Shown: one piece after another, positions 1 to 8,002 of the stretch
How the letters are laid out: the number at the start of each line of letters is the position of its first letter
Numbering within the stretch: the stretch's first letter is position 1
Assembly: GCF_900635445.1 (NCBI RefSeq)
Contig: NZ_LR134117.1
Location: 2,604,001 to 2,668,000 of the forward strand
Source: Serratia odorifera
Lineage (GTDB): Bacteria > Pseudomonadota > Gammaproteobacteria > Enterobacterales > Enterobacteriaceae
DNA: 64,000 bases
Direction: 5' to 3'
Notes under the pieces: model-generated
The model's input: only the letters and a program-made list of their open reading frames with translations
Told to the model about the DNA's origin: nothing
The model's database searches: none
Made by a program: the position numbers and the translations under genes

Positions 1-117
1 GTGCTGAATCAACTGGCGCAAGGCGTGGCGACAGGCATCGACGCATGGCGATCCCTGTACCGCATGGATGCGGCGGATCAGGTTTAGCGCGTCGACAATA
101 AGCAAGGATATGGGCAT
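1..117 (-). CDS. xni: Xni flap endonuclease (5' part only, N-terminus)
   Basis: Only the first 39 codons lie in the window; the gene runs off the left edge. The translation starts MPISLLIVDALNLIRRIHAV, which matches the N-terminus of Xni (ExoIX), a metal-dependent 5' flap endonuclease of the FEN/PIN-like family acting on branched DNA. The aspartate in the VDALN segment is a conserved acidic residue of this fold. The ATG at 115-117 is the natural start. The gene lies downstream of ppnN on the same strand, as it does near ygdH in E. coli. Identification rests on a short but distinctive N-terminus. Confidence 0.85.
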   Translation of the reverse strand, partial: MPISLLIVDALNLIRRIHAVQGSPCVDACRHALRQLIQH

Positions 118-138
118 GACATTTACACTAATTAAAGT

Positions 139-156
139 GGGCGGCTCGCGCCGCCC
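139..156 (-). terminator. Hairpin after ppnN
   Basis: A perfect 7-bp GC stem with a 4-base loop lies 13 bases after the ppnN stop codon on the minus strand. It is followed by a short T-containing stretch (CACTTTAATT), so it is a weak intrinsic terminator or an mRNA-stabilising hairpin between ppnN and xni. Confidence 0.55.
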
Positions 157-168
157 AGGGGAGGGGGA

Positions 169-1533
169 TCAGGCAATGATTTCGTAGCAGGGCACGTAGG
201 CGCTGCCCGGCAGCTTCATGCGATGCTGGGCGACAAACCCTTGTAGCAGGCTGTCCATCTGTTTCATCATCTGCCGATCGCCGTGCAGTTTGTAAGGACC
301 AAACTGCTCGATGGCGTGAATGCCATTTTCTTTTACGTTGCCGGCGACGATGCCGGAGAACGCACGGCGCAGGGCGGCAGCCAGTTCTTCTGGCGGCTGC
401 TCCGGCGACAGGTTGAGATTGGCCATGTTTTCATGGGTCGGCTCAAACGGCAATTGCAGATCGGGGGCGATGCGCATTGACCAGTTAAAGCTGTAGGCAT
501 CACCGGTATTACGGCGGTTTTCCTTCACCAGCGGCATTGCCAGTTTCATCTGGCGCGCCACTTCGGCCGGATCGTCAATGATAATGGTGTAGTGGCGGCG
601 TGCTTCATCGCCCAGGGTATTCATGATGAACTCGTCCAGTACGCGGAAGTAATCGGCGCTTTCTTTCGGCCCGGTGAGGATCAGCGGCAGTACCTGGTCG
701 CTGTTTTCCGGATTCATCAGTATACCCAGCAGATACAGCAACTCTTCTGCCGTACCGACGCCACCTGGGAAAATGATGATGCCGTGCGCGATACGCACAA
801 AGGCTTCCAGACGTTTTTCGATATCCGGCATGATGACCAGTTCGTTCACCAGCGGGTTAGGCGGTTCGGCGGCAATGATCGACGGTTCGGTCATACCGAT
901 GAAACGACTGTTGCGGTAGCGTTGCTGGGCGTGTCCGACCGCTGCACCTTTCATTGGCGCTTCCATGGCGCCCGGCCCGCAGCCGGTGCAGATATTCAGT
1001 TCACGCAGACCCAGCTCGCTACCGACCTTGCGCGCATACAGGTATTCGGTCGGGTTGATCGAGTGGCCGCCCCAGCACACCACCATGTTTGGATCTTCGT
1101 CGAGGTGCAGCGTGCGCGCGTTGCGCAGAATGGAAAACACCAGGTTGGTGATATGTGCGGAGTTCTCCAGGTTCAGATGCTGGAAGCGGCCGGCGTTGAC
1201 CAACTGACCATGAACAAACAGGATATCGCGCAGTACGGCGAACAGGTTGGCTTGCAGCGAGCGAATGATGCGCCCGTCGACAAAGGCCTCCTCCGGCGGG
1301 TTGACCAGCTCCAGTTTTACCCCGCGTTCGCGGCGCAGTACGTTGATATCAAAGGTTTCATAACGCGACAGCAGCTGTTTGCTGTTGTCGGTCTGGCTGC
1401 CGGAGTTCAGCACCGCCAGCGAACAGTTGCGGAACAAACGATACAGGTCGCTGCTGGCAGTGCGCTTCAGCATGTCGACTTCCAACTGCGACAACAAATC
1501 CATCGAGCCAAGTGGGCTGATATGTGTAATCAA
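169..1533 (-). CDS. ppnN: PpnN, pyrimidine/purine nucleotide 5'-monophosphate nucleosidase (YgdH)
   Basis: This cytosolic LOG-family enzyme splits nucleoside 5'-monophosphates into base and ribose 5-phosphate, and in E. coli is allosterically controlled by (p)ppGpp. The family motif PGGVGTAEE is present in mid-protein, and the GCGPGAMEAPMKGA stretch typical of the family precedes it. I chose the TTG at 1531-1533 as start: a strong AAAGGAG Shine-Dalgarno sits 6 bases upstream, and the product is 454 aa, the usual length. An upstream ATG in the same frame would add about 39 unrelated residues. The gene is followed by a hairpin and then xni. Identity is clear; the TTG start is well supported but inferred. 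Confidence 0.95.
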   Translation of the reverse strand: MITHISPLGSMDLLSQLEVDMLKRTASSDLYRLFRNCSLAVLNSGSQTDNSKQLLSRYETFDINVLRRERGVKLELVNPPEEAFVDGRIIRSLQANLFAVLRDILFVHGQLVNAGRFQHLNLENSAHITNLVFSILRNARTLHLDEDPNMVVCWGGHSINPTEYLYARKVGSELGLRELNICTGCGPGAMEAPMKGAAVGHAQQRYRNSRFIGMTEPSIIAAEPPNPLVNELVIMPDIEKRLEAFVRIAHGIIIFPGGVGTAEELLYLLGILMNPENSDQVLPLILTGPKESADYFRVLDEFIMNTLGDEARRHYTIIIDDPAEVARQMKLAMPLVKENRRNTGDAYSFNWSMRIAPDLQLPFEPTHENMANLNLSPEQPPEELAAALRRAFSGIVAGNVKENGIHAIEQFGPYKLHGDRQMMKQMDSLLQGFVAQHRMKLPGSAYVPCYEIIA

Positions 1534-1752
1534 GGTAACTCCTTTGCACCCAATATGGGGCGGTAGTAATCCATACGGCAGCAGAACAGCATCGATTATT
1601 GTAAATGGGCTTTTCGCACACGGCGGTAAGGCTGTCACTTTGCACGCCAAGGGGCGCTTTGCTGCGCTGGTCCTTATTTAACCTTACCGCTGTCCCCTGA
1701 TTTTTACCAACGTAACGCTACCGTTAGCTCAGTTGTTGAGCAGCGCTTCGCA

Positions 1753-2598
1753 TTATTGGCGTGCCAGACGGCCATGTGACGGTGAAAATTGCCCATTGCT
1801 GCGCCACGGATTGATGTCCAGCCCGCCACGGCGGGTATAACGTGCATAGACCGACAGCTGCTGCGGTTGGCAAAAACGCATGATGTCATTGAAGATACGT
1901 TCAACGCATTGTTCATGGAACTCGTTATGATGGCGGAACGACACTAAATAGCGCAGCAATGCTTCGCGATCGATCTGCGGGCCACGATAGCAGATCTGCA
2001 CCGAACCCCAATCCGGCTGATTGGTGATCAGGCAATTCGACTTCAGCAGATGGCTGACCAGCGTTTCTTCTACCGTCTGCGTGCCGGCGGCATTTTGCAG
2101 ATAATCGGCGTTGAACTGATAGTTGTCGATGGTGATGTTCTGCCGATCGATGCATTCGCCGCGCAAACCAGCGATAGGCTGACCTTCCAGCCGATCCAGC
2201 GGGTAGAGTGCCACCTCGATGCCGCCTTGCGCGCAGGCGGCCAGATCGCGTTGCAGGGTGTTGCGCACCGTTTCCCAGTCGGCAAAGCGCGTCTGGTTGA
2301 AGCTATTAAGGTACAGCTTAAAGCTTTTGGACTCGATCAGGTTCACGCTGGCGGCATCGAGGCTGATTTCTCCCACGGCAACCTGCGGCAGACCGTTGTT
2401 GTTCAGCCAGGAGAGTTCGTACAGTGTCCAGATGTCTGCACCATGGAACGGCAGGTTGTCCGGATACAGGCCCAGAGGTTCACGGTTCATGCTGCGTGGC
2501 ACCGGTTGCAGCAGCGCCGCGTCATAGTGGTCGTGATAGGCCGTCGGCTTGCCGAGCGTCAGGCCCGATAATGCCTGATGATCTTGATGAGAGGACAT
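1753..2598 (-). CDS. queF: QueF, NADPH-dependent 7-cyano-7-deazaguanine reductase
   Basis: QueF reduces the nitrile of preQ0 to the amine preQ1, the last free-base step of queuosine synthesis for tRNA anticodons. The 281-aa protein is of the long (YqcD, tandem T-fold) type. The NADPH-binding QueF motif ESKSFKLY is at about residues 89-96, and the catalytic cysteine is Cys189 in SNCLI, with the partner aspartate at Asp196 in QPDW. The ATG at 2598 is the only sensible start. It is divergent from syd, with about 60 bases between the starts, so the two share a promoter region. Gene order ppnN-queF-syd is as in E. coli. Confidence 0.97.
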   Translation of the reverse strand: MSSHQDHQALSGLTLGKPTAYHDHYDAALLQPVPRSMNREPLGLYPDNLPFHGADIWTLYELSWLNNNGLPQVAVGEISLDAASVNLIESKSFKLYLNSFNQTRFADWETVRNTLQRDLAACAQGGIEVALYPLDRLEGQPIAGLRGECIDRQNITIDNYQFNADYLQNAAGTQTVEETLVSHLLKSNCLITNQPDWGSVQICYRGPQIDREALLRYLVSFRHHNEFHEQCVERIFNDIMRFCQPQQLSVYARYTRRGGLDINPWRSNGQFSPSHGRLARQ

Positions 2599-2661
2599 CT
2601 GCTGTCACCTTAAAGTTAGCGAGGTACAATGGCAGCCAGTTTAGCGTATGCGAGAGGAAAT

Positions 2662-3216
2662 ATGGATCATCAAGTAACGCACGCCCTGCGTGAATTTACC
2701 CAGCGCTATGTGGCGCTTTGGCAGCAGGAGCGCGGTCATGCGCCGGCAAGCTGCGAACTGTATGGCGTTGCTTCGCCATGCATCGTTGAAAACCGTGAGG
2801 ACGCGGTGTTGTGGCTGCCGCAGCCGTTCACGCCTGCCGACGCGACGCTGGAAAAGGTCGAAACGGCAATGGCGTTGCGTTTGCAACCGGACATCCACGC
2901 TTTTTATACCCGGCAATTCGCTGGCGATATGAGCGCGCAGTTCGGCGAGCACCAGCTTTGTCTTTTGCAGGTATGGAGCGACGAGGACTTTATTCGCCTG
3001 CAGGAAAACCTGATCGGCCATTTGGTGACGCAAAAGCGCCTGAAACTGTCGCCGACGCTGTTTTTAGCCACTACCGACTCCGAGATGGCCGTGGTGTCGC
3101 TGTGCAACGTCAGCGGCAACGTGGTGCTTGAACAGTTTGGCAGCGATAAGCGTACCTTGTTGGCGGCCAGTCTGGGCAATTTTTTGGATGCATTGCGGCC
3201 AACATTGCGCGACTGA
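2662..3216 (+). CDS. syd: Syd, SecY-interacting protein
   Basis: Syd is a small soluble protein that binds SecY at the inner membrane and may act in quality control of the translocon. The product from the ATG at 2662 is 184 aa, close to the 181 aa of the E. coli protein, with the conserved blocks ENLIGHLVTQKRLKL and FAGDM. An in-frame ATG at 2629 would add 11 residues, but the AGAGGAAAT Shine-Dalgarno just before 2662 decides the start. The gene is divergent from queF and is followed by the csrB control region. Confidence 0.93.
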   Translation: MDHQVTHALREFTQRYVALWQQERGHAPASCELYGVASPCIVENREDAVLWLPQPFTPADATLEKVETAMALRLQPDIHAFYTRQFAGDMSAQFGEHQLCLLQVWSDEDFIRLQENLIGHLVTQKRLKLSPTLFLATTDSEMAVVSLCNVSGNVVLEQFGSDKRTLLAASLGNFLDALRPTLRD

Positions 3217-3236
3217 GGTTAAATCGTGCCGTGCCG

Positions 3237-3254
3237 TGTGAGAGATCTCTCACA
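3237..3254 (+). promoter_or_regulatory. UvrY (SirA/GacA-type) binding palindrome upstream of csrB
   Basis: The 18 bases TGTGAGAGATCTCTCACA form a perfect inverted repeat about 190 bases before the start of csrB. The response regulator UvrY of the BarA/UvrY system activates csrB in E. coli from an almost identical palindrome at a similar distance. Occupancy here is inferred. Confidence 0.85.
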
Positions 3255-3424
3255 AGAGTTGTGCGAGATCGCTTTTAATTTCATATCGCGTTAACGCAAA
3301 ATTTGATTTATTGCCAGGTGTATCAAATAGTTAACTTTCTCTTAAGATAACTCTTGGCGCAATTTTTGACGTAATGCTTTTACAAGCCCTTGTGATCCGC
3401 ATGGAATTAGGCGATCTTATGCCT

Positions 3425-3782
3425 ACCGGATGGATGATGGTTGGAGCAGGATGCGTCAGGATGATGCAGGCTTCAGGATGAAGAAGTGGATGCACTCAGT
3501 GAAGAGTGACAGGGATGGCGTCAGGATGATGCTCAGGATGTTTCAGGCATGAAACCAGGGACACCTCCAGGATGGAGATTGAGAACCGGCACAGGATGGT
3601 CGGCGGGTCAGGAAGACCACGGAACCTCGTCAGGCTGACGTTTAAAGGAATACGGCAAGGATTGTCTGGTCAGGATGGCCGAAGGAAAAGTTTTCAAGGA
3701 TTGAGCAGGGAGCACACTGCGTAGCGGGATAGCTATAAAACGAACCGGGGGCACTGTTAACGCAGTGCCCCCAATTTTTTTG
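3425..3782 (+). ncRNA. csrB: CsrB regulatory RNA, CsrA-sequestering
   Basis: This region encodes a CsrB-type RNA that binds and titrates the translational regulator CsrA (RsmA), relieving CsrA control of carbon storage, motility and biofilm genes. The sequence contains eight exact CAGGATG repeats (first bases at 3447, 3457, 3474, 3522, 3534, 3568, 3592 and 3671) and about 23 GGA motifs in all, many in predicted hairpin loops. It ends in a strong intrinsic terminator. The length of about 358 nt compares with 369 nt in E. coli, and the position after syd is conserved. The 5' end is approximate, since I cannot fix the promoter exactly. The open reading frames across it are artefacts of the repeats. 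Confidence 0.93.
3747..3781 (+). terminator. CsrB intrinsic terminator
   Basis: A 10-bp stem (GGGGGCACTG paired with CAGTGCCCCC) with a 6-base loop is followed by AA and seven T residues. It ends csrB and lies about 50 bases before the 3' end of the convergent MFS gene. Confidence 0.93.
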
Positions 3783-3832
3783 CCCGTCATAGCTCAGCGG
3801 GCGCCATGCCGTTGGCCGGCATGGCCTGCGGA

Positions 3833-5101
3833 TCAGCCAATTGCCCCCAGGGTATCGCCATTGCCGTGCTTTTTCGGCAGCAGGCACAGTGTGGCGTAGA
3901 TATCCAACAGATAGATGACTGCCAGCAGTGTGATGGCCGCGGTGAAGGAGACCTGCGTCACCAACGCGCCAATCACCAAAGGCCCAAGCCCGCCGACGCC
4001 ACGCCCCAGGTTGAACAATATGTTCTGTGCGGTGGCGCGCACCTGTACTGGATAGATGTCTGAAATCAATGCGCCATAGCCGCCGATCATGCCGTTAACA
4101 AACAATCCCATCACCGCACCGGCGAACAGCATCAACAGCGGATCGCTGAGCTGTGCGTAACAGACCACCATCACCACCGCGCCAATTTGGTAAACCACAA
4201 AGATCTTCCAGCGCGCGAAGCGATCGGCCAGCACGCCGAACAGCCAGATACCGAAGGTCATACCGATGACCGTAACGGCGGTCCAGATACCGGATTTGGT
4301 TAACGAGAAGCCAAAGTTTTTGGCCAGATAGGTCGGCATCCATATCATCAAGCCGTAATAACCGAAGTTTTGCACCGAACAAAGAATAAAAATACCGATG
4401 CTGGCGCGACCGGTGGCGCGATCCCTGAACAGCAGCCTGAGTCGCTGGGTAAAGGAGAGCGGCGTGTCGTCGCTTTTGTTACGGGCAAACTCTTCTGGTT
4501 CGCCCATGGTTCGACGGATCAGGAAGGACGCCAGCGCCGGCAGCAAACCGACGAGGAACATGCCGCGCCAGCCGATATGCGTTAGCAGCAGCGGCGTGAG
4601 AAAGGCGGCAGCCAGCACGCCGAGTTGCCAGCCCATACCGACGTAGGCCGATGCACGATTGCGTTTTTCTGCCGGCCAGGCTTCGGCGATCAGCGCCATG
4701 CCGATGCCGAACTCGCCGCCCAGACCGATGCCTGCCAGCGTCCGATAAGCCAGCAGATCCCAGTAACCGACCGCGACCGCGCACAAGCCGGTGAACAATG
4801 AAAACATCAGGATGGTGATGGTCAAAACGCGGATCCGGCCGAAGCGGTCGCTCAGATGACCGAAGATCACTCCGCCCAGCACCGCACCAATCAGTGTCCA
4901 GGTCACCAGTGAACCAGCTTCTGATGAGCTCAGCCCCAGTTCGCTGGAGATCACCGGCAGCATAAAGCCCAGGATAAGCAGATCGAAGCCGTCCATGGCG
5001 TAGCCCGTCACCGAGGCCAGCATCGCCTTGCCCGGGGTGGCGTGAGGTTTGGTTGAGATGTTAAGCGACATGAGTTTCATCTTGTGGGTGTATTTGGGCA
5101 T
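3833..5101 (-). CDS. MFS transporter, aromatic acid/metabolite:H+ symporter-like
   Basis: This is an inner-membrane major facilitator protein of 422 aa with twelve predicted hydrophobic segments. The GYAMDGFDLLILGF opening, the loop motif GHLSDRFGRIR between helices 2 and 3 and the helix-5 stretch GLGGEFGIGMALIAE place it near the aromatic acid:H+ symporter and sugar/metabolite porter groups; the substrate cannot be read from sequence. Possible starts are ATG at 5101, 5080 or 5071, none with a strong ribosome site. It is convergent with csrB and divergent from yqcC. No transporter sits here in E. coli, so this is a local insertion. It lacks adjacent catabolic genes that would hint at a substrate. 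Confidence 0.8.
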   Translation of the reverse strand: MPKYTHKMKLMSLNISTKPHATPGKAMLASVTGYAMDGFDLLILGFMLPVISSELGLSSSEAGSLVTWTLIGAVLGGVIFGHLSDRFGRIRVLTITILMFSLFTGLCAVAVGYWDLLAYRTLAGIGLGGEFGIGMALIAEAWPAEKRNRASAYVGMGWQLGVLAAAFLTPLLLTHIGWRGMFLVGLLPALASFLIRRTMGEPEEFARNKSDDTPLSFTQRLRLLFRDRATGRASIGIFILCSVQNFGYYGLMIWMPTYLAKNFGFSLTKSGIWTAVTVIGMTFGIWLFGVLADRFARWKIFVVYQIGAVVMVVCYAQLSDPLLMLFAGAVMGLFVNGMIGGYGALISDIYPVQVRATAQNILFNLGRGVGGLGPLVIGALVTQVSFTAAITLLAVIYLLDIYATLCLLPKKHGNGDTLGAIG

Positions 5102-5254
5102 CTATTGTGCCGTGCGCCGCTGAACGCCACCAGATGAAATTTCCCCTGGCGACGCTCGACATTGGCATTTGGGCTATAACAGGTTAAATGCTATGCTCTG
5201 CCGCCTTTCAGCCAGCGCGCTGATTACCATGGTTTAACCGGATCGGGAATGCAG

Positions 5255-5584
5255 ATGAGTATACAAAATCAGGTTCGCCACGATTTGCAGGCGATAGAAC
5301 AATCCATGCGGGATTTGGCGTTGTGGCAGGTGTCGCCGCCTGCGCCTGAAGCGTTCAGCAGCACCGAGCCATTTTGCGTCGACAGCATGTTGGCGGAAGA
5401 GTGGCTGCAATGGGTGCTGTTGCCGCGGATGTATGCGTTGCTGGACGCCGGTGCGCCGTTGCCGACCCGCTTTGCCATTACGCCGTATTTCGAGGAAGCG
5501 CTGAAAGACAAGCAGCCAAACTGTCTGCCGCTGCTGGTGCTGTTGCAGCGTCTGGACAATACGCTGAATAAAGAGCCCGGCTAA
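5255..5584 (+). CDS. yqcC: YqcC family protein
   Basis: A 109-aa cytosolic protein of the YqcC family, whose function is unknown. The conserved centre, with the acidic and tryptophan-rich EEWLQWVLLPRM block, is clear. I chose the second of two in-frame ATGs (5255 rather than 5249), because it gives the same length as the E. coli protein and alignable N-termini. Its stop codon overlaps the truC start (TAATG), showing translational coupling with the pseudouridine synthase; the pairing is conserved in enterobacteria. Confidence 0.88.
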   Translation: MSIQNQVRHDLQAIEQSMRDLALWQVSPPAPEAFSSTEPFCVDSMLAEEWLQWVLLPRMYALLDAGAPLPTRFAITPYFEEALKDKQPNCLPLLVLLQRLDNTLNKEPG

Positions 5585-6357
5585 TGCTTGAAATTCTTTA
5601 TCAGGATCAATACCTGGTAGCGGTAAACAAGCCGGCAGGTTGGCTGGTGCACCGCAGCTGGCTCGACAGCCGTGAAACGGTCTTCGTGATGCAAACCGTG
5701 CGCGATCAAATTGGCCAGCACGTGTTCACCGTGCATCGTCTCGACCGCCCGACCTCCGGCGTGTTGCTGATGGCGCTATCCAGCGAGGTGGCCCACCTGC
5801 TGTCACAGCAGTTTGAGCAGCATCAGGTGCAGAAAACCTATCATGCGGTGGTGCGTGGTTTTGTTACGCAAGGCGCGCGGCTGGATTATCCACTGACCCA
5901 GGAAAGGGACAAGATTGCCGATAAGTTTGCCGAGCAGGACAAGGAGCCGCAGCCGGCGGTCACGCATTATCGGCCGCTGGCACAGGTCGAAATGCCGGTG
6001 GCGATTGGCCGTTATGACAGCGCACGCTACAGTCTGATGGAGCTGCAGCCGGAAACCGGGCGTAAACATCAGTTGCGGCGCCATATGACGCACCTGCGCC
6101 ATCCGATTATCGGCGACAGCAAGCACGGTGACCTGCGGCAAAATCGCGGTATGGCACAGCATTTTGGCAGTTCGCGGCTGATGCTGCACGCCAGCCATTT
6201 GCAATTCACACACCCGGTGACCGGCCAGCCGTTATGCATTTCCGCGCGCTGGGATGACACCTGGCAGCGGGTAATGTCACAGTTTGGCTGGCTATCTGTG
6301 CTACCCGAGCTTGCCGGGGTTGAGTTTCCAACCGCGAGCGGTCAGGATAGCCGGTAA
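5584..6357 (+). CDS. truC: TruC, tRNA pseudouridine(65) synthase
   Basis: TruC isomerises uridine 65 to pseudouridine in the T stem of certain tRNAs. The 257-aa protein belongs to the RluA family and has the catalytic motif HRLDRPTSG with its key aspartate at about residue 56. The later GRKHQLRRHM segment is the family's second signature. It is coupled to yqcC by a stop/start overlap and followed 31 bases later by yqcA. Length matches the E. coli enzyme (260 aa). Confidence 0.95.
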   Translation: MLEILYQDQYLVAVNKPAGWLVHRSWLDSRETVFVMQTVRDQIGQHVFTVHRLDRPTSGVLLMALSSEVAHLLSQQFEQHQVQKTYHAVVRGFVTQGARLDYPLTQERDKIADKFAEQDKEPQPAVTHYRPLAQVEMPVAIGRYDSARYSLMELQPETGRKHQLRRHMTHLRHPIIGDSKHGDLRQNRGMAQHFGSSRLMLHASHLQFTHPVTGQPLCISARWDDTWQRVMSQFGWLSVLPELAGVEFPTASGQDSR

Positions 6358-6388
6358 TTTTTTACAGTTCAGGAAGGGAGTTGGAGCG

Positions 6389-6838
6389 ATGGCTCAGGTC
6401 GGTATTTTCGTTGGAACGGTGTATGGCAATGCTTTGCTGGTAGCGGAAGAAGCGGAAACTATCCTTGGCGAGCAGGGCCACGAGGTCAAGCTGTTCGAAG
6501 AAGGCACGCTCGAAGCCTGGCAGTATTATCGCCAGCATTATGCGCTGGTGATTACCTCAACGACCGGACAAGGCGATTTGCCGGACAGCATCGCACCGCT
6601 GTTTGCTGCCATTCGCGATGAGGTTGGTTTTCAACCGGAACTGAAATATGGCCTGATCGCTCTCGGTGACAGCAGCTACGATAACTTCTGTGGCGCCGGT
6701 CGGGCGTTTGATGCACTGTTGCAAGAGCAGGGCGCGACCCGGATAGGCGAGATGCTGGAAATTGACGCCATAGAACAGCCGGAACCGGAAGTGGTGTCCT
6801 GCCCTTGGGTAGAGCACTGGGGCACGTTGCTGAAATAA
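6389..6838 (+). CDS. yqcA: YqcA, flavodoxin-like protein
   Basis: A short-chain flavodoxin of 149 aa expected to bind FMN in the cytosol. The phosphate-binding loop reads GTVYGNA near the N-terminus (residues about 9-15), and the isoalloxazine loops STTGQGDLP and LGDSSYDNFCGAG follow. I chose the ATG at 6389, preceded by GGAAGGGAG; an ATG at 6284 lies inside truC and would add unrelated sequence. It is the last gene of the yqcC-truC-yqcA unit, and a terminator follows directly. Partner proteins are unknown. Confidence 0.93.
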   Translation: MAQVGIFVGTVYGNALLVAEEAETILGEQGHEVKLFEEGTLEAWQYYRQHYALVITSTTGQGDLPDSIAPLFAAIRDEVGFQPELKYGLIALGDSSYDNFCGAGRAFDALLQEQGATRIGEMLEIDAIEQPEPEVVSCPWVEHWGTLLK

Positions 6839-6840
6839 TA

Positions 6841-6880
6841 AAAAAGGCGCGTTAATCCATGATTCGCGCCTTAATTTATT
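6841..6880. terminator. Bidirectional terminator between yqcA and the microcin-like gene
   Basis: The stem GGCGCG/CGCGCC (6846-6851 with 6865-6870), extended by A-T pairs, is flanked by A-rich sequence on the left and T-rich sequence on the right. It can end yqcA on the plus strand and, with a clean T tract, the microcin-like gene on the minus strand. Confidence 0.85.
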
Positions 6881-6891
6881 CTGAACTTGAA

Positions 6892-7174
6892 TTACCCGCG
6901 GCATTGTCCATTAACGCTGTGGCGACTCGAATTCCCACCCAGTGTTCCTGAATTATTATCACCACAATTTATATTATAAAATCGAGTCGCTTCAATCACG
7001 CCAGCTCCTATTCCAACACCCGCTGCTCCACCAGGTAAACCTTGAACGGCAACCACCTGCAATTGCTCCCGGTGTTGTATCACTCGTGACCGCTGAATAA
7101 CCGCGGCCTTCATAGCCAGAATCGGTATCTCCACCGCGGACAAGGCCAATTTGATCAGGCTTGAGCTGCTGCAT
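6892..7174 (-). CDS. Putative class II microcin/bacteriocin precursor with double-glycine leader (frameshifted)
   Basis: The first 15 residues, MQQLKPDQIGLVRGG, have the form of a double-glycine leader cut by C39-peptidase ABC exporters. The reading frame is broken near 7050-7057; removing one T on the minus strand (in GGTTGCC) gives a 93-aa product ending at 6892. The predicted mature part (about 78 aa) starts DTDSGYEGRG, continues into a Gly/Ala-rich hydrophobic zipper (AIAGGAVQG, LPGGAAGVGIGAG) and ends in a polar tail with two cysteines at about residues 70 and 91. This architecture is typical of class II microcins. No cognate exporter or obvious immunity gene is adjacent. The upstream sequence AAATAAAGAGC is only a weak ribosome site. 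The family call is inference from architecture; whether the frameshift is real or an error is open. Confidence 0.6.
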
Positions 7175-7582
7175 GCTCTTTATTTTCTTTTTGTTCTATC
7201 ACATAAATAATGTATAGCTATCATCGAGGTGGCGACATAAATAAGAGTTGCTTTCAATGTATATTCAGTAGTGAGTTGATTGAGTAAAATATATAACCTA
7301 GAGGAATGGGAAATAATAGGCTGATTAATTCAAATATATAAAAACAACGGATATTTTTATCGTTAACTGGCGTATGTTTTTTCGCTAAGAAATATCCCAC
7401 GGTATATCGATTGCCAGTGGAGTACTGGTCATAAAACAGAGCGTGGTTTATGGCATGGAAATAACGTTGTGACGCGATATATGATTAACCGGCTTTGATG
7501 TAAAGGAAAGGGTAAATTTGTCAGCGTCGACGGTGCATCATTTAACCGTCATTGCCAATACTCGGTTATAGCTGGTGAAACT
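7175..7582. other. AT-rich intergenic region upstream of the microcin-like gene
   Basis: About 400 bases of distinctly AT-rich sequence without a credible gene of 40 codons or more on either strand. It lies at the junction of two blocks that are far apart in E. coli. It should contain the promoter of the microcin-like gene; rightward TATATT-like hexamers exist, but no pair convinces me. A 13-codon reading frame (start near 7221, minus strand) ends just before the leader and could be chance. Confidence 0.5.
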
Positions 7583-7605
7583 AGCCCTCGAATAACCAGA
7601 GGGCT
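7583..7605. terminator. Hairpin between yaeH and the AT-rich region
   Basis: The 7-bp stem AGCCCTC/GAGGGCT with a 9-base loop is followed on the plus strand by ATAATTTTTA, which contains a T tract. On the minus strand it lies just after the yaeH stop and is a weaker terminator there. Confidence 0.65.
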
Positions 7606-7612
7606 ATAATTT

Positions 7613-8002
7613 TTACTTACCGCGGGTCAACTTCTCCAGATCGGATTCGATCTCGGCGATTTTGTTCGAGACCACGCCTTCCAGATGACGCAGATCTTCC
7701 AGGATCTTGCGTTTCAGATCGACTTCGACCTGATCGCGTTGGCACAGCTGGTCCAGTTCGTCGATCACATAGCGCAGGTTCGGGTTGATCTCGTGGATTT
7801 CCTTGTAACCCTGTCCTGCGTTGTCCGCCACCACGGTTTTGCGCTGACGTGGATATTTGAATTTCACGCTCTTGGCGAAGAACTCGCCTTTATCCTTGCG
7901 GAAATAAATCTTGAGAATATCGTTATTGGCTTCCTGTCGCAGGCTATAACGATCGACATCTTCCGGTTGATTTATACCCAAGCTTTTCAAGTTATCGTAC
8001 AT
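7613..8002 (-). CDS. yaeH: YaeH, UPF0325 family protein
   Basis: A 129-aa soluble, charged protein of the UPF0325 (DUF3461) family, function unknown. It begins MYDNLKSLGINQPEDVDRYS and has a long C-terminal helix rich in Glu, Asp, Lys and Arg with heptad-like spacing, suggesting a coiled coil. It lies downstream of dapD on the same strand, as in E. coli, and is followed by a hairpin. Confidence 0.93.
   Translation of the reverse strand: MYDNLKSLGINQPEDVDRYSLRQEANNDILKIYFRKDKGEFFAKSVKFKYPRQRKTVVADNAGQGYKEIHEINPNLRYVIDELDQLCQRDQVEVDLKRKILEDLRHLEGVVSNKIAEIESDLEKLTRGK

Noticed and set aside
592..1566. A 324-codon plus-strand open frame opposite ppnN
   Set aside because: An antisense shadow produced by the codon bias of ppnN; no motif and no start signal.
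3608..3887. Short minus-strand frames across csrB
   Set aside because: They fall on the CsrB RNA and its terminator; the repeats explain the openness.
7181..7221. A 13-codon frame just upstream of the microcin-like leader
   Set aside because: Too short to support without conservation; mentioned only as a possible leader peptide.
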